The notes under the pieces: model-generated
The model's database searches: none
What the model was told of the DNA's origin: nothing
What the model saw: only the letters and a program-made list of their open reading frames with translations
Position numbers and translations under genes: made by a program
NCBI GenBank assembly: GCA_024220525.1
Contig: JAMYWO010000001.1
Coordinates: 285,538 to 349,537, forward strand
Direction of reading: 5' to 3'
Source: Cochliopodium minus
Taxonomy: Eukaryota > Discosea > Himatismenida > Cochliopodiidae
DNA: 64,000 nucleotides
In this document: positions 11,566-22,275 of the stretch, in pieces
Position numbering within the stretch: position 1 is the stretch's first letter
Layout of the letters: every line of letters starts with the position of its first letter

Positions 11566-14500
11566 TCAAAAATTCTTTTTGGCGATCATCAAAAAATCAT
11601 GCTGCAAAAGATCATCAGCACTAGCCCTTTCTTCAGGGTTGATTTTGAAGCAACAACCAATGAAATGGTTGAACTCTTTGGACCAAACGTTGGGGGTTTT
11701 CAAGGTAGGAGATTTCTTGGAAATTTTCATTCCAATTTTGTTCATGTCTGTTCCCCAGAATGGTGGATAACCTTCTGCACACTCGATGGCCACCACTCCA
11801 AGAGCCCAGATATCAACGGGCTTGCCATAAGGTTTTCTTTCCAAAATTTCAGGAGCCATCCAATAAGGTCTTTTTAAAAAAAAAAAAAAAATTGTAAATA
11901 ATTATGATTTATTAATTAAAAAAAATTAATTATTTATTAGTTATTTAATTTTATTTATTTTTTACGTTCCAACGATTGATCTTGTTCTTTGATTTTGTGA
12001 AGTTAGCTCAGTACAAAACCCAAAATCAGCTACATTATCAAATTAAATTTTAATTTTTAGTTTTAATTTAATTTTTAATTTTTAATTTTTAATTTTTAAT
12101 TTTTAATTTTTAATTTTTAATTTTATTTTTATTTTGTTTATTTATACCCAACTTAACTTCCCCATTTTTTCCATAAAGAATGTTATCACTTTTGATATCT
12201 CTGTGTATTCTGTTGAGATGGTGGATGTAAGACAAAGCCTTGAGGGTCTCCTTACAAACATAAGCTATCTCACTCTCTTGCATAGCATTATCTGGGTCCA
12301 ACTTGCTAGTAAGATTCCCACCCGGCATGTATTCTTTTAATGAGAGATCAAATTTAAAAAAAGTGAATAAATTTGAATAAAAAAAATAAAAATAAAAAAG
12401 TTTTTAAAAATAAAAAATAAACGAAAAAAAAATAAAAATCTTGTTAAAAATAAAATAAATGAAAAAAAAAATGTTGAAAAAATAAATTCAATTGAAAAAA
12501 AAAAAAAAAAAAAAAAAAATGATTTTTTTGTCCATATATTAAAAATGAATGAATGTTCAACAAAAATATCAAAAAAAAATTTTTAATCTCACAAAAAATA
12601 TTTACCCAAAGAAACCCAAATTTGTTGTTCACTAGGAACAAAGTAGGCGTCAATGTAAGAAACAATGTTGGGATGGTTGCAAGTCTTGTGGGTGAGGAGT
12701 TCCTCCAAGATGTATTTCAAATTCAACTTCATTATTTTTATCACCTTTATTACCACCTCCTTCCTCGTCTTTGTGCTTATTGCTGTCCACACAGACGAAA
12801 ACCCTCCTCTTCCTTTATTTTTTGAAGAGAAAAAATTATTCCGATAAATTATGAATAAAATATAAATATAAATAAAAATAAAAATAAAAATAAAATAAAA
12901 TTTGAAAATAAATAAATGAATAAAAAAAAAAATTAAATAAATAAATAACAAAAATAAAAAAAAAATATAATATTTTAAATAAAATGAATTTCAATGAAAT
13001 AATGAATTCATAAAAAAAAAAAAAATTTGTAAAATAAATAAATGTTAAATAAAATGTTTTTAGTACCAATTTTTTTGTAATTAGTATAAACTACGAGAGG
13101 ATCAAAATCGGAAATCAAATCACGAAACTGCTCTTCCAAAAACTGGGCGCTGTGTTTGACGTTGATGGGACCCCCCTTGGACTTGCTACCCTTTTTGATG
13201 GCGCTGAACCAGTCGTACATCTCCCCCTTGCTTTCGCACGATATGTAAAAAAGCTTCTCTTTGCCTGGCAACTTTTCGACCACTCTAAATGTGAATGGCT
13301 ATCATTAAATGTAAAAAAAAAAAATATTAAAAAAAATTGTAAATTTAAGAAAATAAATGAAAAATAAATGAGAAAAAAATAAAATAATGAAATTAAAATT
13401 AAAAAAAAACTAAAAAATAAAAAAAAATAAAAAAATAAAAAAATAAAAAAATAAAAAAATAATGAAATTAAAATTATTAAAAAACAAAATAAAAAACAAA
13501 AAATAAAAAATAAAAAATAAAAAATAAAAATAAAAAAACAAAAAATAAATGAAAAAATAAACAAAAAAAAAAATAAAAAATAAAAAATAAAAAAATAAAA
13601 AATTAAAAAAAAATCAAAAATTAAAAATAAAAAATAAAAAATCAATTTAAATGAATCTATTCAATTTTTACCTTCATTTCTTTGCTTTTTTCTAATTCGA
13701 CTTCAGCCCCGTAGATAAAGATAGAACCGAGAGGTTTGTCTTTGCGGGTGGGTTTCTCTCCGAAATAAAAAAGTTTGTCGTGTTGAAGGATGAACCATCT
13801 TGTCTTCCAGTTTTTTACTCTGTGGCCTTTTTGAAGAAGTAAAATATGAAAAATAAATCAAAAAAAAAAAAGTAAAAAAAAAAAATAAAAAAAAAATTGA
13901 AAAAAATAATTAATAAACCTTGTTTTTTTAAAAACCCTTCTTTGTCAGGCTGTTGCCACATGATAGGTTCAATCACTTTTTGAACCTTTTGTGTGCCAGA
14001 TCTGTTCCTCTTTTCTTCTCCGGTGCTTTCAAAGTCGGAGCTTTGGTTGGTGATCATTTCGGGCTCTTCGTCATCTGGATATGTGTAGTCCAAGTAGTCC
14101 TAAAAATGAAAGGGAAATAAAATGTTTAAATAATCGTTTTTGTGATGCACAAAGTCAAAATTTTAATCAATTTTTCCAAGGATTAATATAATTACAAAAA
14201 GGTAAAAATATTCGATTATATAATAATAAAAATTGATAAATCAATAATCGTATGATTATATATTTAACTAACATTCGTATGAACTCACATGATTGAATTA
14301 TATTTTTTGATCTTATTTTTTTTTTTTTACAAGTTCTTGAATCAAAGCAACATATCTAGAGATGGCAACCTTACAATCCAAAAAAGGGAAAGTCTCAGTG
14401 TCCTCAGACTGAAACCTCTTGACCTCCTCGGACTTGATGGACTGCTTGATGACATCCTTGGGGATGCGCAGGCCGATGTTGGCTACAGTGGCAGCTTTGA

Positions 14501-15551
14501 AATGGAGATTTTTAGCGATCAATTCGATGGCCTCCTGCACATTGATGTTGGTCTGCAGCTCGAATGTTTTGTAGACATATGGGAAGGTCTCTGGAAATTT
14601 CACACGTAATCTGACAACACCCACAGGCTTATTATCATCCATGATCTTCTCTCTGTAATAGATGGCCTCGTTCATTATGATCTCCTTGTATTTTAATACT
14701 GTCTCTGATTCTGGGAAGAAGGGATAGCATTTCAAGAGCTTGAACTCTACAGGATGATGTTCCATTGGCTGCACACTTAATCCTACATTCCTTGTATTGT
14801 AATTGTTCTGCTTGATGAGAATGTTGCTGATGCTCACGATGGCAGATTCTATTGTCATCTCCTTCTGTAGTCCCACTGTCTTTTGCTTGACGGGATAATG
14901 TGTTGGAAAAATGACTTTTGCTATCAATGTGGTGGGTGTCTCATTTACTGTAATTGTATTTGTCCTATATTTAAATGATCCGGGTGATTCTAGAACTGCA
15001 TTATTATCTTTTTTGGATACCAATTCATCTGTTTGATTTATCTCTGGTGCATCGCTCATTGGTATATCTCCGAATGGATTATTATTATTATTTTTATCTG
15101 TTGGTTTTTGATCATTTGTATCTATATATTCATCCAATTTGTACATCTCTTCATCATCGCTGTTGTTTATTATACTTGTTGATTCTAATTTGATTATTAG
15201 TTCATTCGCCAAATCCTCATCTATATCCAATCCATTATCAGTTTCCATATTTATTTTATTTATTGTATCCTTCCTATTATCACTCACACTGTTATTTAGG
15301 TTATTATTATCTGTGTTTTTATTTTTATTATTTGAAGTTTCTCTTCTTTGATTATTTATTGTCTCTCTTCTGGTTGTATTAGTAACTCTTCTTTTAATAT
15401 TGTTATTTGGGGTATTGGATATTTCTTCCAATTGGCCAAATTCGCTCAATTGCTTCAAATATGAATTTATATTTTGAATTTAAAAATTTAAATATAAAAT
15501 ATAATGGTTGAGAAAACTCACATTTAATAGGTCATCGTAATCAATATCCAT
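11566..15551 (-). CDS. PAK/STE20-type kinase with tandem ubiquitin-fold, PH and CRIB-like domains
   Basis: ATG at 15551 (MDIDYDDLLN) splices to a large exon (14325 to about 15450) with an Asn/Thr-rich disordered stretch and two related about 90-residue units (KVIFPTHYPVKQKTV and RVKFPETFPYVYKTF), probably ubiquitin-fold/Ras-association domains. Next come a PH domain (KEGFLKKQG, KTRWFILQHDKLFYF, ending KGEMYDWFSAIKKG) and a CRIB-like motif (GGPINVKHSAQF, second His replaced by Gln). The kinase has a Gly loop GRGGFSSVW, catalytic Lys in VVIKVIK, HRDIKSDN, ADFGFC, an activation loop RSIVGTPYWMAPE, and ends at 11566. All catalytic residues are present. PH-CRIB-kinase is the yeast Cla4-type arrangement for Rac/Cdc42 effectors at membranes. 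The extra N-terminal repeats suggest a second GTPase input. Confidence 0.88.
12041..12147. repeat. (AATTTTT)n microsatellite in kinase intron
   Basis: About ten AATTTTT units in the intron before the DFG exon. It is unusual here because it is A-rich, not T-rich, on the sense (minus) strand. Confidence 0.85.
13320..13645. repeat. A-rich (AAAAAAT/AAAAT) intronic repeat tract
   Basis: A tract of roughly 320 bp of A6T, A5T and A4T words inside the kinase intron within the PH region. It is T-rich on the transcribed gene's sense strand, as in most introns of this window. Confidence 0.85.
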
Positions 15552-15819
15552 TTGAATCTAATCTGATTTCTATTAAATGATTTCAATATCAACTTTCCTT
15601 CTTTTTTGAAAGAAATTTTTTTTTTATTTATATTTTTCTTCAACAAAAAAAGAAAAAAAATTTCAATAATGAAGGATATTTTCTTGAATGACATTTGGGA
15701 GGGATAGAATCTGATTTAATCTGATAAGATTTAAAAATTATACATACATTTTTGAATCTTATTAAAAAACAATTGGCAAATTGTATGAAGACGGATAAAC
15801 CGAATGCTATACGGGGAAT

Positions 15820-18420
15820 TTAGATCTTGGTGGTGATTTTATAAAGTTTGAGGGAGATTTTTTGAAGTTGCGTTCTATTTTGGAATAATTTAAGGAAATT
15901 CTCAAAATTCCCATATTTTTTAGACATGAATAGCAGATCACGGAGATCCCTCTGATAGATCTGAAATTTGGATTTGATTAATTCCCCAATTTGATTGGCA
16001 TTCAGAGTATTGCATTGGATGATCAGCGAATCAATCGTCTCAATGAGCTTCTTGAACAAAAAAGCAGAATGAGAAAAAGAATCCATATCAACCTGAAAGG
16101 AGAAATGATCAACAAGGTAAAAAGGATTGTGAGATTGAAAAATCAAAGAGAAATATTGCTTTTTTTTCCTTTCAATCTCAACAACAGGCATCTTTGAAAT
16201 ATTGAGGAGTTTCTCGTACAAAAAATTTTTGATTTTGAACTTCTTGACTACTTCATCTCCCTTTTCCTCCAAAATAAAATAACCTTTACGCATGTAAGGA
16301 TTTTCTGAGCAAGATAGTTGGAGGACTTGTTCCAAATTTACATTTTCTTTAAGTTTGGGAGTTGAGAAGTTGTAGAGTGTTGCGAAGCTCTCTAGTTTTT
16401 CGCTTTTGAACGTTTCCAAATTTTTGACGGAAAATAAATAAATTCCTTCAAAAGAGTAAACAGTGATGTTTCTAGTGTGTCTGCTGACAATTTCTTTCAT
16501 TTAAAAAAATTTTAATAAATAAATTTTAATTTAAATAATAAAGTATGGTTCTAAAATAAGATGTAAAAAATAATTTTGTAACAAGATTTAATGAAAAGAA
16601 AAATTTACTGAAAGAAAGAGAGCAGTTTTTGTGTTGGTTTGGAAATATGCAATTATGTTCTTTCCAGTATTTCCAAAATAAATCACAAAGGATTATTTCT
16701 CCATCTTTTGTTTTTTCTGTGCATCCAATAGTAGCTCTCGAAGACAAGGCCCAATCATGACCATCCCAAAACATGTTAACAACCTTTTTTAATAGGTTCA
16801 AAGTGGATAATATTAAAAAAATAAGAAAACAAAAAATAAATAAAAAAAATAACTTTAAATGAAGAAAAGGATAAAAAAAAATAAAAACAAAAAAATCTAA
16901 ATTTTTTTTTACAGTCCCGTCATAGTCTTCATAAATAATTGTGTTCTTTGTATTTTCGAAAAATTTAGGGAATTTGAGTTTTTTGGGTTCAGGAAGCTGA
17001 GGATAGATGTACTTTTCGTCAGTTATGCTAGGTATGAAAAAGACTTTGTGTGGAATGGATACAGAGATGATCATTCCCTTACATTCACTCGAAACTCGCT
17101 TGATCCCATACTCGAATTTTCTCTTTAAAAATTTTAAAATTTTTCTTTTTTAAATTATTTCTCAAAATTTTTTCTTATTTTAATGCAAATAAATCCTTTT
17201 TTTACCTTTTGTAATAAGATCATATTTTTTTCTTTGTAATAGACAGTCCTGATAGAAATGTTCTTGTCCATGGTCTCAAGAGAAAACCTATGAATATACT
17301 CCAAAGTATAAAGTTGGCCTTCCTCCTGGCCCAAAACAGGAGGCTCCGTGATCTGTTTGAAAGTCTGCAAGATTTCCCTAAAAGGACTTTCTTCTTCAAA
17401 ATGCCTTTTGATAGAAGCCCAATCCTCCCAAAAGGTAGAAAAAGCAACGTCTATTTCCTTGTTCAATACTCTTTTGTCCACGATGGATCCCCTCAAGATG
17501 ATTTGGTTCATGAACGAGAGGTGCCGTAGCAAGTATGCCACTCTCTTTTTCGCCTTTCTCACTTTTCCTGCGTTGAAGAAGGTTTCTCCCTGATTGAAAC
17601 ACGAGAGATGTACTATTTAAATGGTAAAATTTGGAATTATAGTTTCATTTTTATTGATTTCACTTTTNNNNNNNNNNNNNNNNNNNNNNNNNNNNNNNNN
17701 NNNNNNNNNNNNNNNNNNNNNNNNNNNNNNNNNNNNNNNNNNNNNNNNNNNNNNNNNNNNNNNNNNNATTTTTTTCATTGATAATTAAACGAAATATCAA
17801 ATATATTTTAAATTTATGATTAATGTATGGATGTATACCTTCATATGCTTTCAATTTCAATGCAAAGATTCTCAATTCAAAATTGAATTTGATTTTTTCT
17901 AGCAAGATCCCTTCTTCATGATGATATAGCAAGGCCAATGCCCATAATTCATGCCTCTCAAGGATATCATAGAAATCCTTCAATTCATAAATACAAATAT
18001 CGATTTTGCCTTTATAAAATGTTTCATCCACTTCTCTCGAGATAGTGGTGAATTCACCTTTTCTTATAGTATTTTCTCCAATCAAAATATAATCTATATC
18101 TGAAGTAGATATATCACTTTCAAAGTATTTGGATCCCACCTTATATAAATTCTATATTTGATTGATATTTTTAAAAATATTTCATGAGTTTTTATCAATG
18201 GATATACAAGAATGATTCCATTGGGATGATCTTCATGGAAATGTTTCTCAATCACATCAAAAGGCAGATCTCCCTGAATGATATTCTTTGTGGGCTCGAA
18301 TGAATCTATCATCTTCTGGGTGATATGGGTCATTGATTGGATTTTGGACAAGATGAATTTTTGTCTCTTTATAAGTTCAAAATCAAGCAATAATATTTCT
18401 TTCAATTTGATTTTTTTCAT
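15820..18420 (-). CDS. nucleotidyltransferase fused to degenerate RNA-ligase-like domain (spans gap)
   Basis: ATG at 18420. After a helical lead, exon 2 gives GSKYFESDISTSDIDYI, the GS...SDID signature of Pol-beta-like minimal nucleotidyltransferases, with a third carboxylate in KIDICIYEL. Beyond the 100-N gap come a helical segment (RKAKKRVAYLLRHLSFMNQ) and a T4 Rnl1-like ligase fold: KFPKFFENT, YEDYDGTVVNMFW, SSRATIG, IVSRHTRNITVY, KGYFILEEKGDEVVKKFKIK. In ligases motif I is KxDG; here the nucleophile position is Asp (DYDG), and the motif IV Glu (EG) is Lys (KG), so ligation activity is unlikely. Exon phases across the gap do not match (phase 1 then phase 0), so at least one exon is hidden in it. 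Role unknown; RNA repair or end modification is a guess. Confidence 0.65.
17668..17767. other. assembly gap of 100 N
   Basis: Exactly 100 Ns, the conventional placeholder for a gap of unknown size. It lies within the nucleotidyltransferase/ligase gene; both sides belong to that gene on the same strand, so this join is consistent. Confidence 0.99.
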
Positions 18421-18504
18421 TTTTTTTTTTATTTTTAAAGAACAATTGTAACTAAGGATTTAAAATCAAAGAAAGCCTTAATTAGAAGATCAACATTTAT
18501 GAAA

Positions 18505-18628
18505 CTAAATCTCAGCATTCGTGGAGTAATAAAGAAATTTATTATAACAGTTCTTCACCATTTCTGGTTCAGGAGATTCTGTAATAATGTTAAGATCTTC
18601 TTTTTGTTTTTCTGAAAAATTCTTTGGC
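18505..18628 (-). CDS. orphan terminal exon, unknown protein
   Basis: After an acceptor (AATGATTAG) a frame encodes PKNFSEKQKEDLNII...ESPEPEMVKNCYNKFLYY and ends at TAG (18505). The composition is protein-like. Upstream on the minus strand a second open stretch (WVNQLKSKGFIYQELIK, about 18655-18716) has no GT donor linking to it, and it overlaps exon 1 of the receptor-PIPK gene on the other strand. It could be the remnant of a decayed gene, or the end of a gene whose start I cannot find. Confidence 0.3.
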
Positions 18629-18657
18629 TAATCATTAATAAATAAAGATAAAAAAAA

Positions 18658-21600
18658 ATGCTTTTGATGAGCTCTTGGTAAATAAATCCTTTGCTTTTCA
18701 ATTGATTAACCCAATTTTTACAAAATTAGGGATAATATCTATCGTATTCACTTTGTGCTTTCTTTCATCTCAATAATTTCTTCAATATTTATTATAATTT
18801 CCTATTTCAGGCTTAATAATCTGCAAAAACAATCTCAATTCAAATTGGTTGTATTTCTCTCCTTATGTGACTTGATATTTTCAATAGCCTTTTTTGCAGT
18901 ATTATTTTCAACGAATATTGTTAAATTATTAACTCTTAAATTATTTGACAAAATTAATTAGACTGCTATAATATCTGTTTTTGGAACAAAAGTTTATAAT
19001 AATCAAATTTTATGCACAATTTTAGGAAGTTTTTCGAATTTTGTAAGTATAATATCCCATTTGAATATTTTTTTTAATTTTAAATAAAGTTTGGTCTGGG
19101 TTCTATTAGCTTTAATGGGATGATATCACTAAATTTATTGGTGATTTGTTTTAAAAAGTTTTTTCAAATTTTTTAATAATAATTTAAAAAAAAACAAAAG
19201 ATAGAAGTATATAACCCCTTTCAAGATATGAGTAAATTCACAAACAGATACCACCTATTCATTTGGCCTTTATGTATCATCACAACAATAATATTGCTTG
19301 CAGAAGGACAACTAGGTAAGTTTTTTAAAACCTAATGAATCTAATTGATGGACACAAATGTATTAAAAAGGTGGTAACGAAGATAATTACTGTTGGATTA
19401 AAAATACACCTCATAATTATTGGAAATTAGTAAGTTTTTATTTTTTATTTTTTATTCTAATTTTGATTTTATTTTTTGATGGATTAATTAAAAAGCTATT
19501 TTTGGTTCCTTTACTGTGCTACTTGTTTTTTGCACTGCTGGCGATAATATATGTGGTGATCAGAACTAGAAGTAAGTTCAAAACTAAAACCAAAAGATTT
19601 AAAACATTAATGAGAATGGCCATCTTCTGTCTTGTGTTTATCATTTTCTGGCTAGGGTTAGAATATTTAATTATACAGAATCACTATGGATTTAAATTTT
19701 CAATATTTTTTGCTAAAAAAAAGACCGTTTATTGCTAATTTTGGGGAAATGATTAGTGGAAAGAATATGAACATATTTCTTAGATATCTCAATATCATAG
19801 CTTTTGGAGCACAAGGTTAAAAAAGAATAAAAAATCACTAAAAAATTTTAAAAAATAAAAATTTTTGAATAGGTTCTGCCAATGGTAAATCTTTCTCATT
19901 ATTAATATTAATATTTCCATGAATCATTTCAAAATTAAAGCTTTTGTTTGGATTTCTTCTCCACAGTTCGTAAAAGAAATGAAGGATTTGTTCCACCAAA
20001 ACAGAAGATTTCAACTAAACAACATGTATGAAGACCAAATGCTGATACCTTCTGCCAAAAAAAAAGAACTTTCACATACCAACTTGACTGCCAAGCTGAG
20101 AGAAAATATGATCAACTGTCTTATCAACGGAATCGAAATTGCAGTTAACAAACAAGAGTGTTTACCACTTACTCCGAAATTTTCCAATGAAGACTCTGAT
20201 TTTAGAGAAAAAATGGATGCAAAGTTAACTATTGATGAGTAAAAAAAATTTTCAACTTTTTAAAAACATTAATTTTGTTTTCTTTTTATTCAATGCTTTT
20301 TCCTTTCATTTTTTTTTACATTTTTCTCTCAGCACTGATCAAAATGCTTTGTTTCAACAACAATCCTTCTATTTCACAGATTACTCTCCCAAAATCTTTA
20401 GAAAAATCAGGGAAATTAACGGAATCAGTAATCACGCAATTTTTGTATTCAAATTATTTTCTTTTAAAAAAATATATTTTAAAAAAGATTCTCAAGAATA
20501 CCTCAAGTCACTCCTTGAAATTGATCTTTCAAGTCATAAATTTTCTGAAGGGAGAAGTGGTAAAACATTTCTCTTAATTTTATTTATTTATTTTTTTTAC
20601 GAAAAAAACTAAACAAAAAAGGTTCTTTTTTCGCACTAACCCCCGATAAAATTCTCATTTTGAAGACCATCCCCGATAATGAAGCTCACGTTTTTATCCA
20701 TCGACTCAAAAAATACTACTACCACTTGGCCAAGTTCCCAAACTCCCTCTTAGTGAGGATCTATTCTCTTGTTTCTGTTAAATTGGAACATGGAACGAAA
20801 ATTCATGTTGTGGTAAAATTTTTTATTTTTGTCATCTTTTTTATTTTTTTTATTTTTTTTTTTTACAAAATATTGAAGGTAATGGCCAATTCTCTTTACT
20901 CTGAATTACCCATACACCAAAGATTCGACCTAAAGGGTTCTTGGGTAAAAAGAGAATCATGGAAGGAGAAACAAATTTGTAAGTGGAATTTTCATTTTTT
21001 TTTCTTTAAAATCAATTTAAAAATAACAACGATTTAGCATTCCAAGATTCTGACTTTAGAATAGACGAAAAAAAGACCGTAGAAGAAAAGTTGGGGATGG
21101 ATGTTGACTTTGTGAAGCACCATGGAAAAATTTCACTTAGCCCTCCAGACCTAGATCTTTTCAACAACCAAATCAAAATAGATTCTGAATTTTTGAGGGA
21201 TTGTGGAATCTTGTAAAAACGCTTTTAAAACTTTATTTGACTAACAAAACATGTTTTTATTTTTTATTTTAATCATTATCAAGGGATTATTCTCTTCTGA
21301 TAGGAATACATGAATTCAAAAATACAGAACATATGGATGAAAAAGATGACAATGAAGAAATATCTTTAGATAATCATATTTTTGAAATAAACAAACCTTC
21401 CATCAAAAGTTTTAGTGAAAAACCTTCTCCTTTTGTGTTTCATGGCCCCAATTCAGATCAAATTATTGGAGATAATGTGAATTCTGATTTATCTGACAAA
21501 AACATCAATCATTCCATCCTTTCAGGAAAAATTTATTCCCCTCCCTTTTACAAACGTTACAAAAATGGTCTTCCTTCGTTGAACAACCAAAAACTTTATT

Positions 21601-21859
21601 TTTTTTCCATTATTGATATTTTACAATTGTTTGATATTGAAAAAAAGCTTGAGAGGTGCTGTAAAGTTAATTTTTGCAGAAAAGATTCGGTTTGTTTTTT
21701 TTTTTTGATTTATTTTTTCAAAATAAATTAAATTTTTGAAAGAGAGGTGTATCAGTCCAGAGGCCCGAAAGTTATGCCAAAAGATTCATCCAAAAAATGA
21801 AAAATCTCACTGAGGGAATGGATCTAGAGGAATTGAAGAAAACATCTTGGAAAAATTAA
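18658..21859 (+). CDS. seven-transmembrane receptor fused to phosphatidylinositol phosphate kinase (GPCR-PIPK)
   Basis: Exon 1 is only 20 nt (ATG at 18658) and splices to DNIYRIHFVL and TM1. Seven hydrophobic helices follow over about ten exons, with cAMP-receptor-like features: LSLCDLIFS after TM1, YHLFIWP, NYCWIK, a long FKTKTKRFKTLMRMA loop and QGSANAFVWISSPQF at TM7. The C-terminal half is a PIP kinase: FTDYSPKIFRKIRE, GRSGSFFALT, the ATP Lys in ILKTIPDNE, RFDLKGS, LDYSLLIGIH, IIDILQLFD and YAKRFIQKM. These catalytic motifs are intact, with Leu for Met in the usual MDYSLL. This fusion is known from Dictyostelium (RpkA) and oomycetes. It would couple an extracellular signal to PI(4,5)P2 synthesis at the membrane. 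The ligand is unknown. Confidence 0.88.
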
Positions 21860-22036
21860 AATTTATTTAAATTTTTTTCCTATTGACAGCATTGGACCAG
21901 ACTGATAAAATAATCAAACAATATAAAATTCCCTCATTGATATAGAATTTGATGAAATAATTTAAAATGAATTCAAGAAGAATAAAGGTCTTGAAATAAA
22001 TTAAAAATTTATCATAATATGTTTATCTTCCATCTA

Positions 22037-22275
22037 TAGAGAAACTTTAATCTAACTGGGTATATTTGGATTTAAAAAAGATTAGATTATAAAAAAAAAA
22101 AAAAAAATAATAAATTAAAATTAAAAAAAAAATTCATGAAGAAAGTTTTGTTACTCTTATTGATATCTGTGATTCTCCCTTCCATTTATTGTTTGACATA
22201 TGTGGATGATTTCATGACTCTCCAAGCTTATGCCCAAGATTTTGGAAAATTCAAACACATTGTTCCCAAAAAAAT
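22037..22275 (+). repeat. left arm of inverted duplication (promoter and N-terminus of flavoenzyme gene)
   Basis: This segment (from TAATCTAACTGGG through the start codon to TTGTTCCCAAA) is matched in reverse complement by 24376-24622, with small indels and substitutions. It covers the upstream region, signal peptide and first about 45 codons of the flavoenzyme gene. Confidence 0.93.

Noticed and set aside
13115-13645. Long Phe/Leu/Ile frame in the kinase intron, first read as a membrane protein
   Set aside because: It is A/T microsatellite translated in frame; similar frames arise at 46504-46889 and 49340-49625.
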